The notes beneath the pieces are model-generated. The model worked only from the letters and a program-made list of their open reading frames with translations, did no database searches and had not been told where the DNA came from. Source: an uncultured Bacteroidales bacterium (GTDB lineage: Bacteria; Bacteroidota; Bacteroidia; Bacteroidales; F082). From it: 64,000 nt of DNA. The stretch's first letter is position 1. Each line of letters starts with the position of its first letter. The translations under genes were made by a program, and so were the position numbers. Below, in pieces: positions 50,425 through 60,061 of the stretch. The stretch is from the NCBI GenBank assembly GCA_900315175.1, contig OMYA01000001.1, forward strand, positions 62,001 to 126,000, in the 5' to 3' direction.

Positions 50425-51679
50425 AGCCTGTATATGGTTGTAATGCTTTTGGAATCAAAATACCGTCTTCTGTCTGGTTGTTTTCGAGCAATGCTGCCAC
50501 GATTCTTGGGAGAGCGAGGGCGCTGCCGTTCAAGGTGTGGGCCAGTTTGATGTTACCGTCTTTGTCTTTGAATCTCAGTTTCATACGGTTCGACTGGAAT
50601 GTCTCGAAGCACGACACCGAGCTCACCTCGAGCCACAGTTGCTGTGCTGCCGACCAAACCTCGTAGTCGTAAGTCATTGCTGAAGTCCAGCTCATGTCGC
50701 CGCCGCAGAGACGCAACACATGGAATGGCAGCTCGAGTTTACGGAGCAGACCTGCCACATGTTCTTTCATAGCCTCGAGGCGTTCGTATGAGTTGTCAGG
50801 ATGTGCTATCTCGACGATTTCGACTTTGTCGAACTGGTGCAGACGGTTGAGTCCGCGCACGTTCTTGCCCCATGATCCTGCCTCACGACGGAAGCAGTTG
50901 GAATAAGCCACGCGTTTGATAGGGAGTTCGTTTTCTTGAACGATGACATCGCGGAAGATGTTGGTCACAGGCACCTCAGCGGTCGGAATCATATACATCT
51001 TATCGAGCGGCACTGCATACATCTGAGCTTCTTTGTCAGGCAGCTGACCTGTTGCGTAAGCTGATGCCTCGTTGACCACGATAGGTGGCTGCACCTCGTA
51101 GTAGCCGTCTTTCACAGCCTCATCAAGGAAGAAGTTGATGAGGGCGCGCTGTAATCTTGCGCCTTTGCCGGTGTAGAACGGGAATCCCGCGCCTGTCACC
51201 TTGTTGCCGAGTTCGAAGTCGGCGAGTTTATATTTGTTGAGCAGTTCCCAGTGCGGCAGTGCGTTTTTCGGAAGTTCAGGCATCTTGCCTTCTTCGCTCA
51301 CCACGAGGTTGTCGGCGGCAGTCTTGCCTCTCGGCACCATCGGATGAGGAGTGTTAGGAATCTCCACTAACTTCTTCTGAATCAAGTCTTTAAGCTCTTC
51401 CAAGCGTTCACTTTTCACCTTGGTGAACTCTTTCAGTTCAGCGACGCGAGCTTTCAGAGGTGCCGCCTCGGCCGCCTTTCCCTGCTTGCACAAATCGCCC
51501 ACCTGACGAGCGATGCTGTTGGCTTCTGCCAAAGCCTCGTCGTTTTCCTGTTGTGTCTTACGGCGTTCGTCGTCGAGCGCTAAAATCTCGTCAAGAAGCT
51601 CAAACCGGGTGAAGTTCTTAATACTCAGACGGCGGATGCACTCTTCTTTATGTTCTCTAATATAAGGTATCGTTAACAT
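50408..51679 (-). CDS. serS: Serine-tRNA ligase
   Basis: 423 aa. N-terminal tRNA-binding coiled coil (DDERRKTQQENDEALAEANS), then class II core: motif 2 CFRREAGSWGKNVRGLNRLH and motif 3 GSALALPRIVAALLENNQ. Charges tRNA-Ser. Own promoter TATTTTTG at 51700-51707. Confidence 0.98.
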   Translation of the reverse strand: MLTIPYIREHKEECIRRLSIKNFTRFELLDEILALDDERRKTQQENDEALAEANSIARQVGDLCKQGKAAEAAPLKARVAELKEFTKVKSERLEELKDLIQKKLVEIPNTPHPMVPRGKTAADNLVVSEEGKMPELPKNALPHWELLNKYKLADFELGNKVTGAGFPFYTGKGARLQRALINFFLDEAVKDGYYEVQPPIVVNEASAYATGQLPDKEAQMYAVPLDKMYMIPTAEVPVTNIFRDVIVQENELPIKRVAYSNCFRREAGSWGKNVRGLNRLHQFDKVEIVEIAHPDNSYERLEAMKEHVAGLLRKLELPFHVLRLCGGDMSWTSAMTYDYEVWSAAQQLWLEVSSVSCFETFQSNRMKLRFKDKDGNIKLAHTLNGSALALPRIVAALLENNQTEDGILIPKALQPYTGFEIIK

Positions 51680-51699
51680 TTTATAAAAAAATTTACCTG

Positions 51700-51707
51700 C
51701 AAAAATA
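51700..51707 (-). promoter_or_regulatory. -7 promoter element of serS
   Basis: Minus strand TATTTTTG, 20 bp before the serS ATG. Confidence 0.6.
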
Positions 51708-51747
51708 ATAAAAAGTTTTTAGTTTGAAGTGTGAAGTTTTAAGTTTT

Positions 51748-53322
51748 TTATTTTTTAACGTCTCTTGCCGCACGTATTGCACCTCCGTAATACGGAATAT
51801 CATACTCCACTGTTATCAAATCGTAATTATTAGTCCTTGAATCGAATGTGTTAGCGTCGAACTTAACATGGTTCATGCCGGTGCTTGTCCAGTAATAACC
51901 GCCTTCATTGTAATATTTTTGTTCATAACGCGAGCCTGCCATAGGCAAAAACACCGCTCCCGCCGTCTCAAACGACTCCCATTCCGACGAGGAAATCTTG
52001 TTTGGCGCGCTGTCGTATCTGTCTTTAGCTTTCTTGAACTTATAAACCGCCGACGGCCAGTCATCGGGGAGCAAAATCACGCCGTTAACGCCGTTGACCT
52101 GCGCTTTGACATATCTCAATCCGGACGAGGTGTTGCGTTTGTTCAGGATATAGTCCCATTCGTCGGTCGTCAAGGTGCGCCAAAGGTGTTTTTGATCGCC
52201 TCCGTTGATGACTTTGTTGTCGCACCAGTCATAAAACGGCGATTCGAAATAATATGGGAGACTGGTGGTCGTAGCTGTCGGACGATTGCCAGTGCCCCAT
52301 CCGTAAAGGTCTATCCATCCGTCGTATTTCTTGGAAATATTGGCATTCCCGGCACCGATGACATTCCATTGGCGCTCAGCGAATTGCCATATTTTCCCTT
52401 TCGGGTTATATTGAAGATTTCCTTTCGAAAAAACCACCTGATCACCATTTGCATTAACGGTAAAAAGTCCGTTCAAAGCACCGATAGGAAGCACATCCAA
52501 TGTCTTGTTTATCTCATAGCTTTTGCCTTCTTCGACGTAAAGATCTGATTTTTCAGTATAACTGCCTGATTTCTTTACAGTTACAATATGATTTCCAGTT
52601 ATCACATCATTCAAAACCAAAGGCGTTTTACCGCGACTGACGCTGTCGACATAAACCGTAGCTCCAGAGGGCTCCGATGTCACCTTCAGACTCCCGTGTG
52701 CAAACGGCATCTCTATCTCGACGATTTCGTTGGAACCATCAGCAATTTCAATGGTTTTAGTAACCGTCTGATATTTCTCAAGCGAGACTTTTATCTCATA
52801 TTTCCCGGCTGCAATCATGTTGTTTGAATATGGCGTTTTCACCTTTAAGACCTTGCCGTTCAGCGATATTGTGGCGCCGTTTTCAGGCTTAGTGTTCACT
52901 GTCAGGGAGCCCCATCCGGTGCTTACAGCCGTTATCTTGTTGACCAGAAGCAGCTCATAACCGCATTTTGGTTTCATCTCGATAGGAATCTCAATGTTCA
53001 CCGAGCCGAACTCAGGATGCGTAATCTTCAGCTGCGACGCCAGATAGGTGATATAGACCCACACCTCACCGTCTTTATAATCTATCTCAAAGGAAGTGCC
53101 AGCTCCGCCGTCAAAACTCAAATCACGACGTTCCCTGTCGGTGATGTTTTCCGTTCTGATTTTGATAACTGCATACGAGGTGCCGTTATCGTCGTGCTGC
53201 TTGTCGTCGATGTTGACAAATCCCGCGACCTCTTTAAAGGAGCCTTGTTTTACTGATATTTGCGCATTTGTGTAAAGCGAAAACAGAAAAACAACTGATA
53301 AAAGCAAAAAATAACGTCTCAT
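51748..53322 (-). CDS. Secreted PEGA-domain protein with C-terminal FISUMP-like domain
   Basis: 524 aa, signal peptide MRRYFLLLSVVFLFSLYTNA. An N-terminal beta domain shared with the next gene (QISVKQGSFKEVAGFVNIDD), two PEGA repeats (GSLTVNTKPENGATISLNGK; GSLKVTSEPSGATVYVDSVS), then a C-terminal domain (ALNGLFTVNANGDQVVFSKG...GWGTGNRPTA...LLPDDW) of the type found in Bacteroidetes/Fibrobacter major paralogous (FISUMP) proteins, related to the SUMF1 fold. Likely periplasmic or surface, binding carbohydrate or protein. Starts 4 bp after its sister gene. Confidence 0.85.
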   Translation of the reverse strand: MRRYFLLLSVVFLFSLYTNAQISVKQGSFKEVAGFVNIDDKQHDDNGTSYAVIKIRTENITDRERRDLSFDGGAGTSFEIDYKDGEVWVYITYLASQLKITHPEFGSVNIEIPIEMKPKCGYELLLVNKITAVSTGWGSLTVNTKPENGATISLNGKVLKVKTPYSNNMIAAGKYEIKVSLEKYQTVTKTIEIADGSNEIVEIEMPFAHGSLKVTSEPSGATVYVDSVSRGKTPLVLNDVITGNHIVTVKKSGSYTEKSDLYVEEGKSYEINKTLDVLPIGALNGLFTVNANGDQVVFSKGNLQYNPKGKIWQFAERQWNVIGAGNANISKKYDGWIDLYGWGTGNRPTATTTSLPYYFESPFYDWCDNKVINGGDQKHLWRTLTTDEWDYILNKRNTSSGLRYVKAQVNGVNGVILLPDDWPSAVYKFKKAKDRYDSAPNKISSSEWESFETAGAVFLPMAGSRYEQKYYNEGGYYWTSTGMNHVKFDANTFDSRTNNYDLITVEYDIPYYGGAIRAARDVKK

Positions 53323-53326
53323 GTTA

Positions 53327-54799
53327 TTAATATTGAATCACCAAACGTAAACCCAGATCATTAGTCTTCGTATCCGGTTTGAAGTGCACGCTTGACGTGT
53401 TTTTGCATCTGTCGGCTTCGCAGGTGAAGCTGCCTCCCATAGCTGTGCGATAGCCCTGGGCGTCGATATCGGAGCAAAACTCATAAACGTTGCCGCTCAT
53501 GTCGTATAATCCGAGCTCATTGTCCTGCAACTCGGCAACCGGATGAATGCAGCGTGTCATGTTGAAATAATCCTGCTGGCGTTCTTGGCTATATCTGCCT
53601 TGCAAATAGCTGCCGCTGTTTCCGGTGTACCATGCCACTTGGTTGATATTGTTGCTGCCGCTGTATTGATAGCCTTTGCTCCACTTGCCGCCTTTCGCCG
53701 CATATTCCCATTCCGCACGAGTGGGCAACCTGAAATTCGCCTTTGTCATCTTGTTCAGTTTCTTTATAAACTTTTGACAATCGTCGTATGTCACCATCTC
53801 GACAGGCAGTCTGCTGCCGCCGTTCCTGCTCGGGTTTTGCCCCATCACAGCCTTCCACAACGCCTGTGTCACCTCACATCGTCCGATATAAAAATCACCC
53901 GAAGCGCCGCCTTTCACCAAAATCATGTCGAACGACACATTTTTAACAGTATATGATTTGATAATCTTGGTGACGGTAAGTGGCTGGACAACAACGCAGT
54001 CTTTATCTTCCTCAACATTCAGAGTCCATTCGACGGTGTCGTATTCGTCTTTTTCGAGTTTCAGGGCATGTTCTCCAACTCTTATATCATTGATAATCAA
54101 TGGAGTAACGCCTCTTTTAACATTATCAATATAAACTGTCGCGCCAGTAGGATTTGTGTCGACATTGATTATTCCGAATGAGAGTTCCAGATTGACATCG
54201 ATTTTTATCTCTTTTCCTTCCAAAACATCAATTTGACGAACCACTGTCTGATAGTTTTTCTTCACGATTTTCAGTTCGTGATGACCAGCTGCCACCATAT
54301 CGTTGGAATATGGTGTAATTTCAAGCATCTTCGTACCGTCCAGATACACCTCGGCGCCAGGTACATTAGTCGTTATCGTCAACATGCCGTTTCCGCCTCC
54401 TGTTCTTGCCACGGCGCCGTTAACAAGTACCAGTTCATAGCCCTGTAATGGCTTCATGTCATAGGGTATTGTAAATTCCGTGGAGCTCAAGTCGGGATGT
54501 GTGATTTTCAGGTAAGGTGCAAGATATGTGAGATAAACCCACACTTCGGTGTCGTGAAACTCAGCGTCGATATAGGTCAGGGCGTTGCCGCTGAAACCCA
54601 GTTGTCCCACCTGAGCGGGTGTCATGTTTTCAGTTTTCACCTTGATGACCGCAAACGGGGTGTAGTTGTCATCGGTCATGTCTTCCTTCATCGTGAAAAA
54701 CTGTCCTGCATCACGAAACGAGCCTTCCTTGACGGAAATCTGTGCCGTCACACTAAACGAAGCAAACAACACCATCAATAAAACATATAAACGTCTCAT
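53327..54799 (-). CDS. Secreted PEGA-SUMF1 protein
   Basis: 490 aa, signal MRRLYVLLMVLFASFSVTA. N-terminal shared beta domain (QISVKEGSFRDAGQFFTMKE), two PEGA repeats (GMLTITTNVPGAEVYLDGTK; FGIINVDTNPTGATVYIDNV), then a formylglycine-generating-enzyme-like (SUMF1) domain: VKNVSFDMILVKGG, EVTQALWKAVMGQNPSRNG, RLPTRAEWEYAAKGGKWSKG, LYDMSGNVYEFCSD. The SUMF1 catalytic cysteine pair is not present in the usual place, so binding rather than catalysis is likely. Same length and order as the next gene, so a tandem duplication with a changed C-terminus. Confidence 0.88.
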   Translation of the reverse strand: MRRLYVLLMVLFASFSVTAQISVKEGSFRDAGQFFTMKEDMTDDNYTPFAVIKVKTENMTPAQVGQLGFSGNALTYIDAEFHDTEVWVYLTYLAPYLKITHPDLSSTEFTIPYDMKPLQGYELVLVNGAVARTGGGNGMLTITTNVPGAEVYLDGTKMLEITPYSNDMVAAGHHELKIVKKNYQTVVRQIDVLEGKEIKIDVNLELSFGIINVDTNPTGATVYIDNVKRGVTPLIINDIRVGEHALKLEKDEYDTVEWTLNVEEDKDCVVVQPLTVTKIIKSYTVKNVSFDMILVKGGASGDFYIGRCEVTQALWKAVMGQNPSRNGGSRLPVEMVTYDDCQKFIKKLNKMTKANFRLPTRAEWEYAAKGGKWSKGYQYSGSNNINQVAWYTGNSGSYLQGRYSQERQQDYFNMTRCIHPVAELQDNELGLYDMSGNVYEFCSDIDAQGYRTAMGGSFTCEADRCKNTSSVHFKPDTKTNDLGLRLVIQY

Positions 54800-54804
54800 A
54801 TTAC

Positions 54805-54870
54805 ACTTTAAACTTTAAACTGACTCTCAACTCTTAACTCTTAACTCCCAACTCTTAACTCTCAACTCTA
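54805..54870. repeat. Period-7 tandem repeat (ctcttaa / ctctcaa)
   Basis: TTAACTC/TCAACTC units filling the gap between the 603-aa gene and the PEGA-SUMF1 gene. Confidence 0.7.
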
Positions 54871-54872
54871 AA

Positions 54873-56684
54873 TTAATTAAACCTCACATCGCTCATATTC
54901 ATCAATTTATCCAAATCGACTTTATCCGGCTGCCATGCTCTCACATGAATCAGTGGTTGGGCGCCGCGAAGGTCGACGAGCAGGAACAGATAGCCAACAT
55001 CGCCGTATGATGACGAGAAATATTCCTGACGCACGCGGACTCCGTAAACATCTTTAGTATTATTCGCCTTGGTGAAGTCGGTCTCGGTGAAGCGCAGCCT
55101 GATGTATTCGTTGTTTTTGAAGCACATCGAGAGGTTTTTCATGTAGGTGTCCTTGTCGTATTTCGTCAGCTCGGCCTCTTCCGCTGTCAGTTTCAGCGTC
55201 AGACGGTCAGGGATCTCGGTCTTTTTCACGACGCGGCCCACGATGATAAGGGCGTCGTCGGAATAGATGCTCTCGAGGTATCTGTGGCGTTTCAAGGCGT
55301 ATGCCGTCTGGTAATCCTCAAGGAAATTTATCAATATGAGCCTTGATTCTTCCGGCCATTTTGTCTTGGAAATGATATCGAATTCCGCCTGGTTTGTAAG
55401 TCGGAATGCCAGCGATGTCACCACCTTATTGATGGTATCGAAACGGAACACCACATCCTGTGAGAAGCCTGGAGTGTTTCTGAAGTCGAACTGCAAGGTG
55501 ATGCTGCGGCAAAGCACTTCGTCGTTGTAGTTCAAGAACTTATATTCAGGCTTGCCGATCACCGTCATCTTGCCATAATGAGAGAGGGTGTCGAGCATGT
55601 TGTAGCCTTCGGTTGAGAAACACTCGCGCGCCTCGGTGATGTTTCCGTGGCGTAACGCGTTCTCTATCAACATCATTCTGTTCAGATACACATCTTCTGC
55701 CACTGCACGATTTTGTTCCACCTTGTTCCAGTCCTTCGCCTTCTCGTCTTTCTTCACATTCATGGTTTTCTCGAGGTCGACGGTGTAGATATTGTTAGAA
55801 AAACGTGGCACTTTGATGAGTTCGATGGCGTTCGACACGGCGGAGTTCATTTTCTTGGCGTCGTCTTTAAAATCGTAATTCACTTTGATTTTGAAACTCT
55901 TGGCATTTTTATCGTGCAGATACACGATGAGTTTGCCGTCGCGCACGGTGTTAGGCATGAATTTCCGCCCGTCGTGGCAATCACAGCGAAGGTTCACCAC
56001 ATCGTCGCCGCCTGTTGTTTTCACCCTCAGTTTGACAAGGAGTCCGTCGTCTTTCTCTTCGATGCCGTTTTCTTTGGGGACTATGAAATTAAACGATTTC
56101 AAGATGCCGTCATTACCGCTTATTCTGTCTATAATCCATTCATAATCAACGGTTCCGTCATCGCCATGGAAGCGCAGTTTTTTACCTTGCGGATGTGCGT
56201 AAGTGAGCATCAGAGCCCAATAATACGACTTGAGGGCGTCTTCGAGGCAGGCGTTGTTTTCCATTTTCAGGCCTTTCGAGATATAACGCTGTATATCGTT
56301 GCGGCGCTCGTCGCACATCAGTCTGAAGTCATTGCGTTTGAGATATATAATATATTGATACTCAGCGTCATCGTCGTCTTCCACCACGGCTCTTTCTGTC
56401 GCTTTTTCTTCGATTTGTTCTTTAAACGTCTTTACGATATTTTCGAGTTGTTTGTCGCCGTTTCCCGGGATATGTATTGCGCTGGAGTTGCAGTTTTTGG
56501 CGATATTTTCATAAAGTTCGGTCATTGCTGCCTCTGCCGCCTCGTCGGATGAGTTGCACACGTTGCTCAATCCGTAAAACAGCGTGGTGTCGTTTTTGAT
56601 GGACTCCACCTCTTTCTGTTTCATTTGGGCAAATGCGACGTTAGCAAAGATAGAGACTATCAATAATATATAAAGCTTTTTCAT
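54873..56684 (-). CDS. Secreted protein of unknown function, first gene of the PEGA cluster
   Basis: 603 aa, signal MKKLYILLIVSIFANVAFA. N-terminal ~100 residues have an LPP20/cystatin-like pattern (KNDTTLFYGLSNVCNSSDEA, AAMTELYENIAKN), followed by DIQRYISKGLKMENNACLEDALKS (TPR-like pair) and a large beta-rich C-terminal half. I do not recognise the whole. It precedes the two PEGA genes in the same direction, and such trios recur in Bacteroidales, so it probably works with them at the cell envelope. Promoter box at 56718-56725. Confidence 0.8.
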   Translation of the reverse strand: MKKLYILLIVSIFANVAFAQMKQKEVESIKNDTTLFYGLSNVCNSSDEAAEAAMTELYENIAKNCNSSAIHIPGNGDKQLENIVKTFKEQIEEKATERAVVEDDDDAEYQYIIYLKRNDFRLMCDERRNDIQRYISKGLKMENNACLEDALKSYYWALMLTYAHPQGKKLRFHGDDGTVDYEWIIDRISGNDGILKSFNFIVPKENGIEEKDDGLLVKLRVKTTGGDDVVNLRCDCHDGRKFMPNTVRDGKLIVYLHDKNAKSFKIKVNYDFKDDAKKMNSAVSNAIELIKVPRFSNNIYTVDLEKTMNVKKDEKAKDWNKVEQNRAVAEDVYLNRMMLIENALRHGNITEARECFSTEGYNMLDTLSHYGKMTVIGKPEYKFLNYNDEVLCRSITLQFDFRNTPGFSQDVVFRFDTINKVVTSLAFRLTNQAEFDIISKTKWPEESRLILINFLEDYQTAYALKRHRYLESIYSDDALIIVGRVVKKTEIPDRLTLKLTAEEAELTKYDKDTYMKNLSMCFKNNEYIRLRFTETDFTKANNTKDVYGVRVRQEYFSSSYGDVGYLFLLVDLRGAQPLIHVRAWQPDKVDLDKLMNMSDVRFN

Positions 56685-56717
56685 AAAACAGATCTATTTT
56701 GCATTTTTAACAAACTA

Positions 56718-56725
56718 CAAAAATA
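56718..56725 (-). promoter_or_regulatory. -7 promoter element of the PEGA cluster
   Basis: Minus strand TATTTTTG, 33 bp before the ATG of the 603-aa gene. Confidence 0.55.
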
Positions 56726-56889
56726 AAACTTTTTTGAAAAAGTTCTAATTTATATCGAAAAAAATCACGTTTTAAAAAATCTATCAATAACAACCTTGCC
56801 CCAAGTGACATTTAATAAAAGCTATACTAGTGCCATCAAAAGTAATAATGGACCGCTTTATGACTCTATCCGTAAAAGCACCCAATTGA

Positions 56890-59619
56890 CTAAATAAATG
56901 CATTGTTGTATAAATTGCGTTCGCTTATTTTAGCATATGTGATTTTAAAGCCATCTACTAATGCACACATTTGATCTATTACTTCCGGTGATTGTAATCG
57001 GTTTAGAACAAAATCCCTTTCTTCATCGTTTTTAAATGATGATAGCACATGTATTGCAGATGTTAACATAAAATCACCATAAGCTATAACGATTTTATCT
57101 TTTTCGGGTAAAAGAGATGAGACCAAAATATCTCCTTTCTTGCAAAATCGAGAACTTGTTTTGCTTTTGGTAGGTTTTTGTGTCTTCATATCCCCTATTT
57201 CCATATATTGTGACGGAACTTCTGTGAAATCATTTACGCTTCTATCATTAATTTTACAATACATGTTAAGAGGCTTTCCTTTGGTTATAATCCTTTTGGG
57301 ATATATATCTCCGCAATAATCCTGTGTTGTATTAATTGTCATATCAGATAATTTAACAATTTTTGAATATTTTGGATCTAACGTGTTATTTGTTATTCTA
57401 CCGAAACACAAGAATTCTTTCGTAATTGGAATCAATTTTTGTAGGATTGAATCACTGATTGGAGAGATGCCTGACTTGTTTTTATTGCTACTAAACTCAT
57501 ATCCAAGAAAACTAATCTCTTGCTCTTTCAGTTTAGATGCCTTGGGGTTATTATATTTGGGCGATTGATGTATTAGCACATTATAGTCTTGCTCATTTAC
57601 GATTTCTTTTCGCAAGAAAAGTATGACGGGACTGGTAGTTGTCCCCAAGAATGTTATATCCGCTGTTAATAACATTGATAAAATTCTAAAATGCTTCTTA
57701 ATAAAAGCCCTCAGCCCATCATATTTCTCTCCGGACAATACGGATTGTGGCAAAACGATTGCAGCAATTCCGCCATCTTTTAATAATTGTTCAGCTCTCT
57801 CAACAAAAAACACTTCAATTTTACTATCCTTAGGATTGATTTCGTCTAACAATGAGAATGTTCCAGATTTCTCATTTATTGAATTCCTCCTAAAATTTTG
57901 CATAAACCCATCTACCGAATATGGCGGATTAGAAATAACGTAATCAAATATTTCTATTTTATTTTTACTAGATGATAATATTGTCCCTTGATAATCTGCG
58001 CAGTCAAAACGATTAATACCATCTCCTGTAATAATTTGAGCATCACCATCCCCGTTTAGGAAAGTGGCTATTTTGGTAGTTTTTGCCAATCTATAATCTT
58101 TTTCAATACCGACCACATGCAAAGTGTCAGCCCATGAATATGGATTATGCTTATAACTATCTAACCACCTCTCTTGAGCCACAGTTAGTGGTTTGGCCAC
58201 CAACAAAACCTCCTGTACTGCTCGCATAGCACTAATAATAAAATGGCCAGCACCACATGCATAATCAATGATTTTAGGAATAAAATCAAGATTTCGCTTT
58301 TGCAAATTTTTGTCAATTCTTTCTTTTATATCTATTGAATTAACCATAAAATCAACTAGTGGATATGGAGTAAAGAACTGTCCCTCTTCTTGTTTTAAAC
58401 TAGTGTTTAACAAATCCTCAAAAAAGTCACCTAGAAATTGATGTTTTGTGTCATACTTGAATTTAAAAACTTGTAATAGCTTAACAATTTCTTTTACAAC
58501 TTCAAAATTTTCTTTAAATGTAGTATCGTCATAAACCTCAATAAAAGAAAAACTATTGTTCTTCTTCAATCGTAGATTGTCAAAAACTGTCATTAAGTCA
58601 GCTTCTTTCCCGCCCGCTATCAATGGCTTCAACTCTTCATCAGTATAATCTATAACATCTCTATTAAGATACGATTTCATGCCAGATTTGTATAATTCAT
58701 TCAATCTTTTTAGAAACGATTCCGGGCTTTCTTCATCAATATATTGAAATCGTAATCCAACGTGAATAAAAGAGTTACCACATGTATCATAAGATACAAA
58801 CTCATCATCTTGATTAAATTCATCTGATAATTTTGCTAAGAACAGATTTATCATTCTCATAAAAGCGGTTGGCTTATCAGAAATAGAGTTTAATCTCAAG
58901 ATTGTTAAGAATTGATTAAATAATATCTTGGTGTCTTTATCGTCAATTTCTCGCAAATCCGAGTATTTCAGTACATGTTTCTGAATATTGAATGGATAAT
59001 TTGATGAAATATAATCTACATGGTCAAATATTTTATTCCATCTATCATAAAAATCATCAGTATTAAGTGAAACATAACGCAGTTCAGAACAATATATATT
59101 TGAAAAATTGTGTGATTCTGAGTCAAAGTCATACGAATAAAAAGATGCTATTTTTGTTGTCTGCTCCTGCATAGCATAAGAGCACAACTGCTTAACTTTT
59201 GATTCGTTATCAGAATTAGTATACTTTAAATATTCGTCATATTTTTTCACTTCTATCATGTATATGTCACCATTCAGAGCGTTTTTCAGCATCACATCAA
59301 GCCAAATTGGGTCATGACCCGTTTGCCATTTTTTCTCCAAAGTAATTGATGGAAATGCATAACCTCTCTCAAGAATAAGAATTAGTAGCATAACAACACT
59401 ATGATTCTCTGGCTTAGTTAGATCCATTATTGTATCACGTTCTGCCTTAATTTTTGTGCCGTTTTCTTTGATACAAAAAGTATTCTTGGCAACATCAAAT
59501 ATAAACTCGATGTTTTGATTCATACTATAAATCCAAAGATTTCCTTCGTTTGTGAATGGTAATTCTTTTTTAACTTGCAAATAATTAACAAGATCTTTAG
59601 CTGAGTGAAATAGAGTCAT
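56890..59619 (-). CDS. Type IIG-like restriction-modification enzyme (nuclease-adenine methylase-TRD fusion)
   Basis: 909 aa single chain. Residues 90-130 hold a PD-(D/E)xK site, Asp108 in PIWLDVML and Glu123-x-Lys125 in IYMIEVKKYDEY. A helical linker follows, then the gamma-class N6-adenine methylase: QFFTPYPLVDFMV, SAM motif IDYACGAGHFI (451-461), NPPY catalytic motif at 564-567. The C-terminal 250 residues, with KKGDILVSSLLPEKDKIVIA, are a type I HsdS-like target recognition domain. It would cut and methylate one unknown sequence. AT-rich codon use contrasts with both neighbours, implying transfer. Its ATG is inside a large palindrome (59616-59780). Confidence 0.88.
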   Translation of the reverse strand: MTLFHSAKDLVNYLQVKKELPFTNEGNLWIYSMNQNIEFIFDVAKNTFCIKENGTKIKAERDTIMDLTKPENHSVVMLLILILERGYAFPSITLEKKWQTGHDPIWLDVMLKNALNGDIYMIEVKKYDEYLKYTNSDNESKVKQLCSYAMQEQTTKIASFYSYDFDSESHNFSNIYCSELRYVSLNTDDFYDRWNKIFDHVDYISSNYPFNIQKHVLKYSDLREIDDKDTKILFNQFLTILRLNSISDKPTAFMRMINLFLAKLSDEFNQDDEFVSYDTCGNSFIHVGLRFQYIDEESPESFLKRLNELYKSGMKSYLNRDVIDYTDEELKPLIAGGKEADLMTVFDNLRLKKNNSFSFIEVYDDTTFKENFEVVKEIVKLLQVFKFKYDTKHQFLGDFFEDLLNTSLKQEEGQFFTPYPLVDFMVNSIDIKERIDKNLQKRNLDFIPKIIDYACGAGHFIISAMRAVQEVLLVAKPLTVAQERWLDSYKHNPYSWADTLHVVGIEKDYRLAKTTKIATFLNGDGDAQIITGDGINRFDCADYQGTILSSSKNKIEIFDYVISNPPYSVDGFMQNFRRNSINEKSGTFSLLDEINPKDSKIEVFFVERAEQLLKDGGIAAIVLPQSVLSGEKYDGLRAFIKKHFRILSMLLTADITFLGTTTSPVILFLRKEIVNEQDYNVLIHQSPKYNNPKASKLKEQEISFLGYEFSSNKNKSGISPISDSILQKLIPITKEFLCFGRITNNTLDPKYSKIVKLSDMTINTTQDYCGDIYPKRIITKGKPLNMYCKINDRSVNDFTEVPSQYMEIGDMKTQKPTKSKTSSRFCKKGDILVSSLLPEKDKIVIAYGDFMLTSAIHVLSSFKNDEERDFVLNRLQSPEVIDQMCALVDGFKITYAKISERNLYNNAFI

Positions 59620-59765
59620 AATGCCTGCACATTGTGCGCTCGCTTATCTTTCAGCTCACGGGTATCACAGAGCAAAAAAGCGCGGAACGTTTTCTCGTCC
59701 ACGCTCTTAGGCTCTGGAAAGCCCGTGTTCATTGACAAGTCCACGCCCGCGCAATGCACGGACAT
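59616..59765 (-). repeat. 150-bp imperfect palindrome spanning the type IIG start; also a 49-codon ORF
   Basis: The two 70-nt arms (about 59614-59687 and 59694-59768) are inverted copies at roughly two thirds identity: ATGCCTGCACATTGTGCG against ATGTCCGTGCATTGCGCG; CACGGGtatcaCAGAGC against CACGGGctttcCAGAGC; and an inner AGCGCGGAACG/CGTCCACGCT hairpin. On the minus strand it also reads as an ORF (MSVHCAGVDLSMNTGFPEPK ... to VQAL) whose TGA overlaps the methylase ATG (ATGA). GC-rich in an AT-rich surround. Either a structured leader, a MITE or a tiny gene; I favour the structured element. Confidence 0.6.
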
Positions 59766-59899
59766 TTGCAGACTTATTCGTTATGAACACTTATAAATTT
59801 TCCAGATTTAAGAGCTGTGCCGAATAAATAGCAAACGCTATGTTTTACAATATTTTAATTATCTTTTTTTGTTATGAATTATAATCATTTGTAACACTG

Positions 59900-59907
59900 C
59901 AAATATA
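59900..59907 (-). promoter_or_regulatory. -7 promoter element of the type IIG gene
   Basis: Minus strand TATATTTG, exact consensus, implying a leader of about 275 nt that contains the palindrome. Confidence 0.5.
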
Positions 59908-59948
59908 CAAAATTTTATCTCATCAGACTTTTTTAAAAAAAATTATAT

Positions 59949-60017
59949 TATCTTTGTCCCAGATTTTTAGCCAAAATGCCTGAGCATCGTAATACGTATT
60001 AACCAAAGATAAATTTG
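59949..60017 (+). promoter_or_regulatory. Two -7 boxes in front of the ORF6N gene
   Basis: TATCTTTG at 59949-59956 and TAAATTTG at 60010-60017, both exact TAnnTTTG matches; the nearer leaves a 45-nt leader. Back to back with the type IIG promoter. Confidence 0.5.
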
Positions 60018-60061
60018 CTTAATTGCAAAATGGATTTGTATTGTTTAATAAATTTAAAACG

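Noticed and set aside
55713..56552. 279-codon plus-strand open frame opposite the 603-aa gene
   Set aside because: Antisense shadow; the minus-strand gene has a signal peptide, promoter and cluster context.
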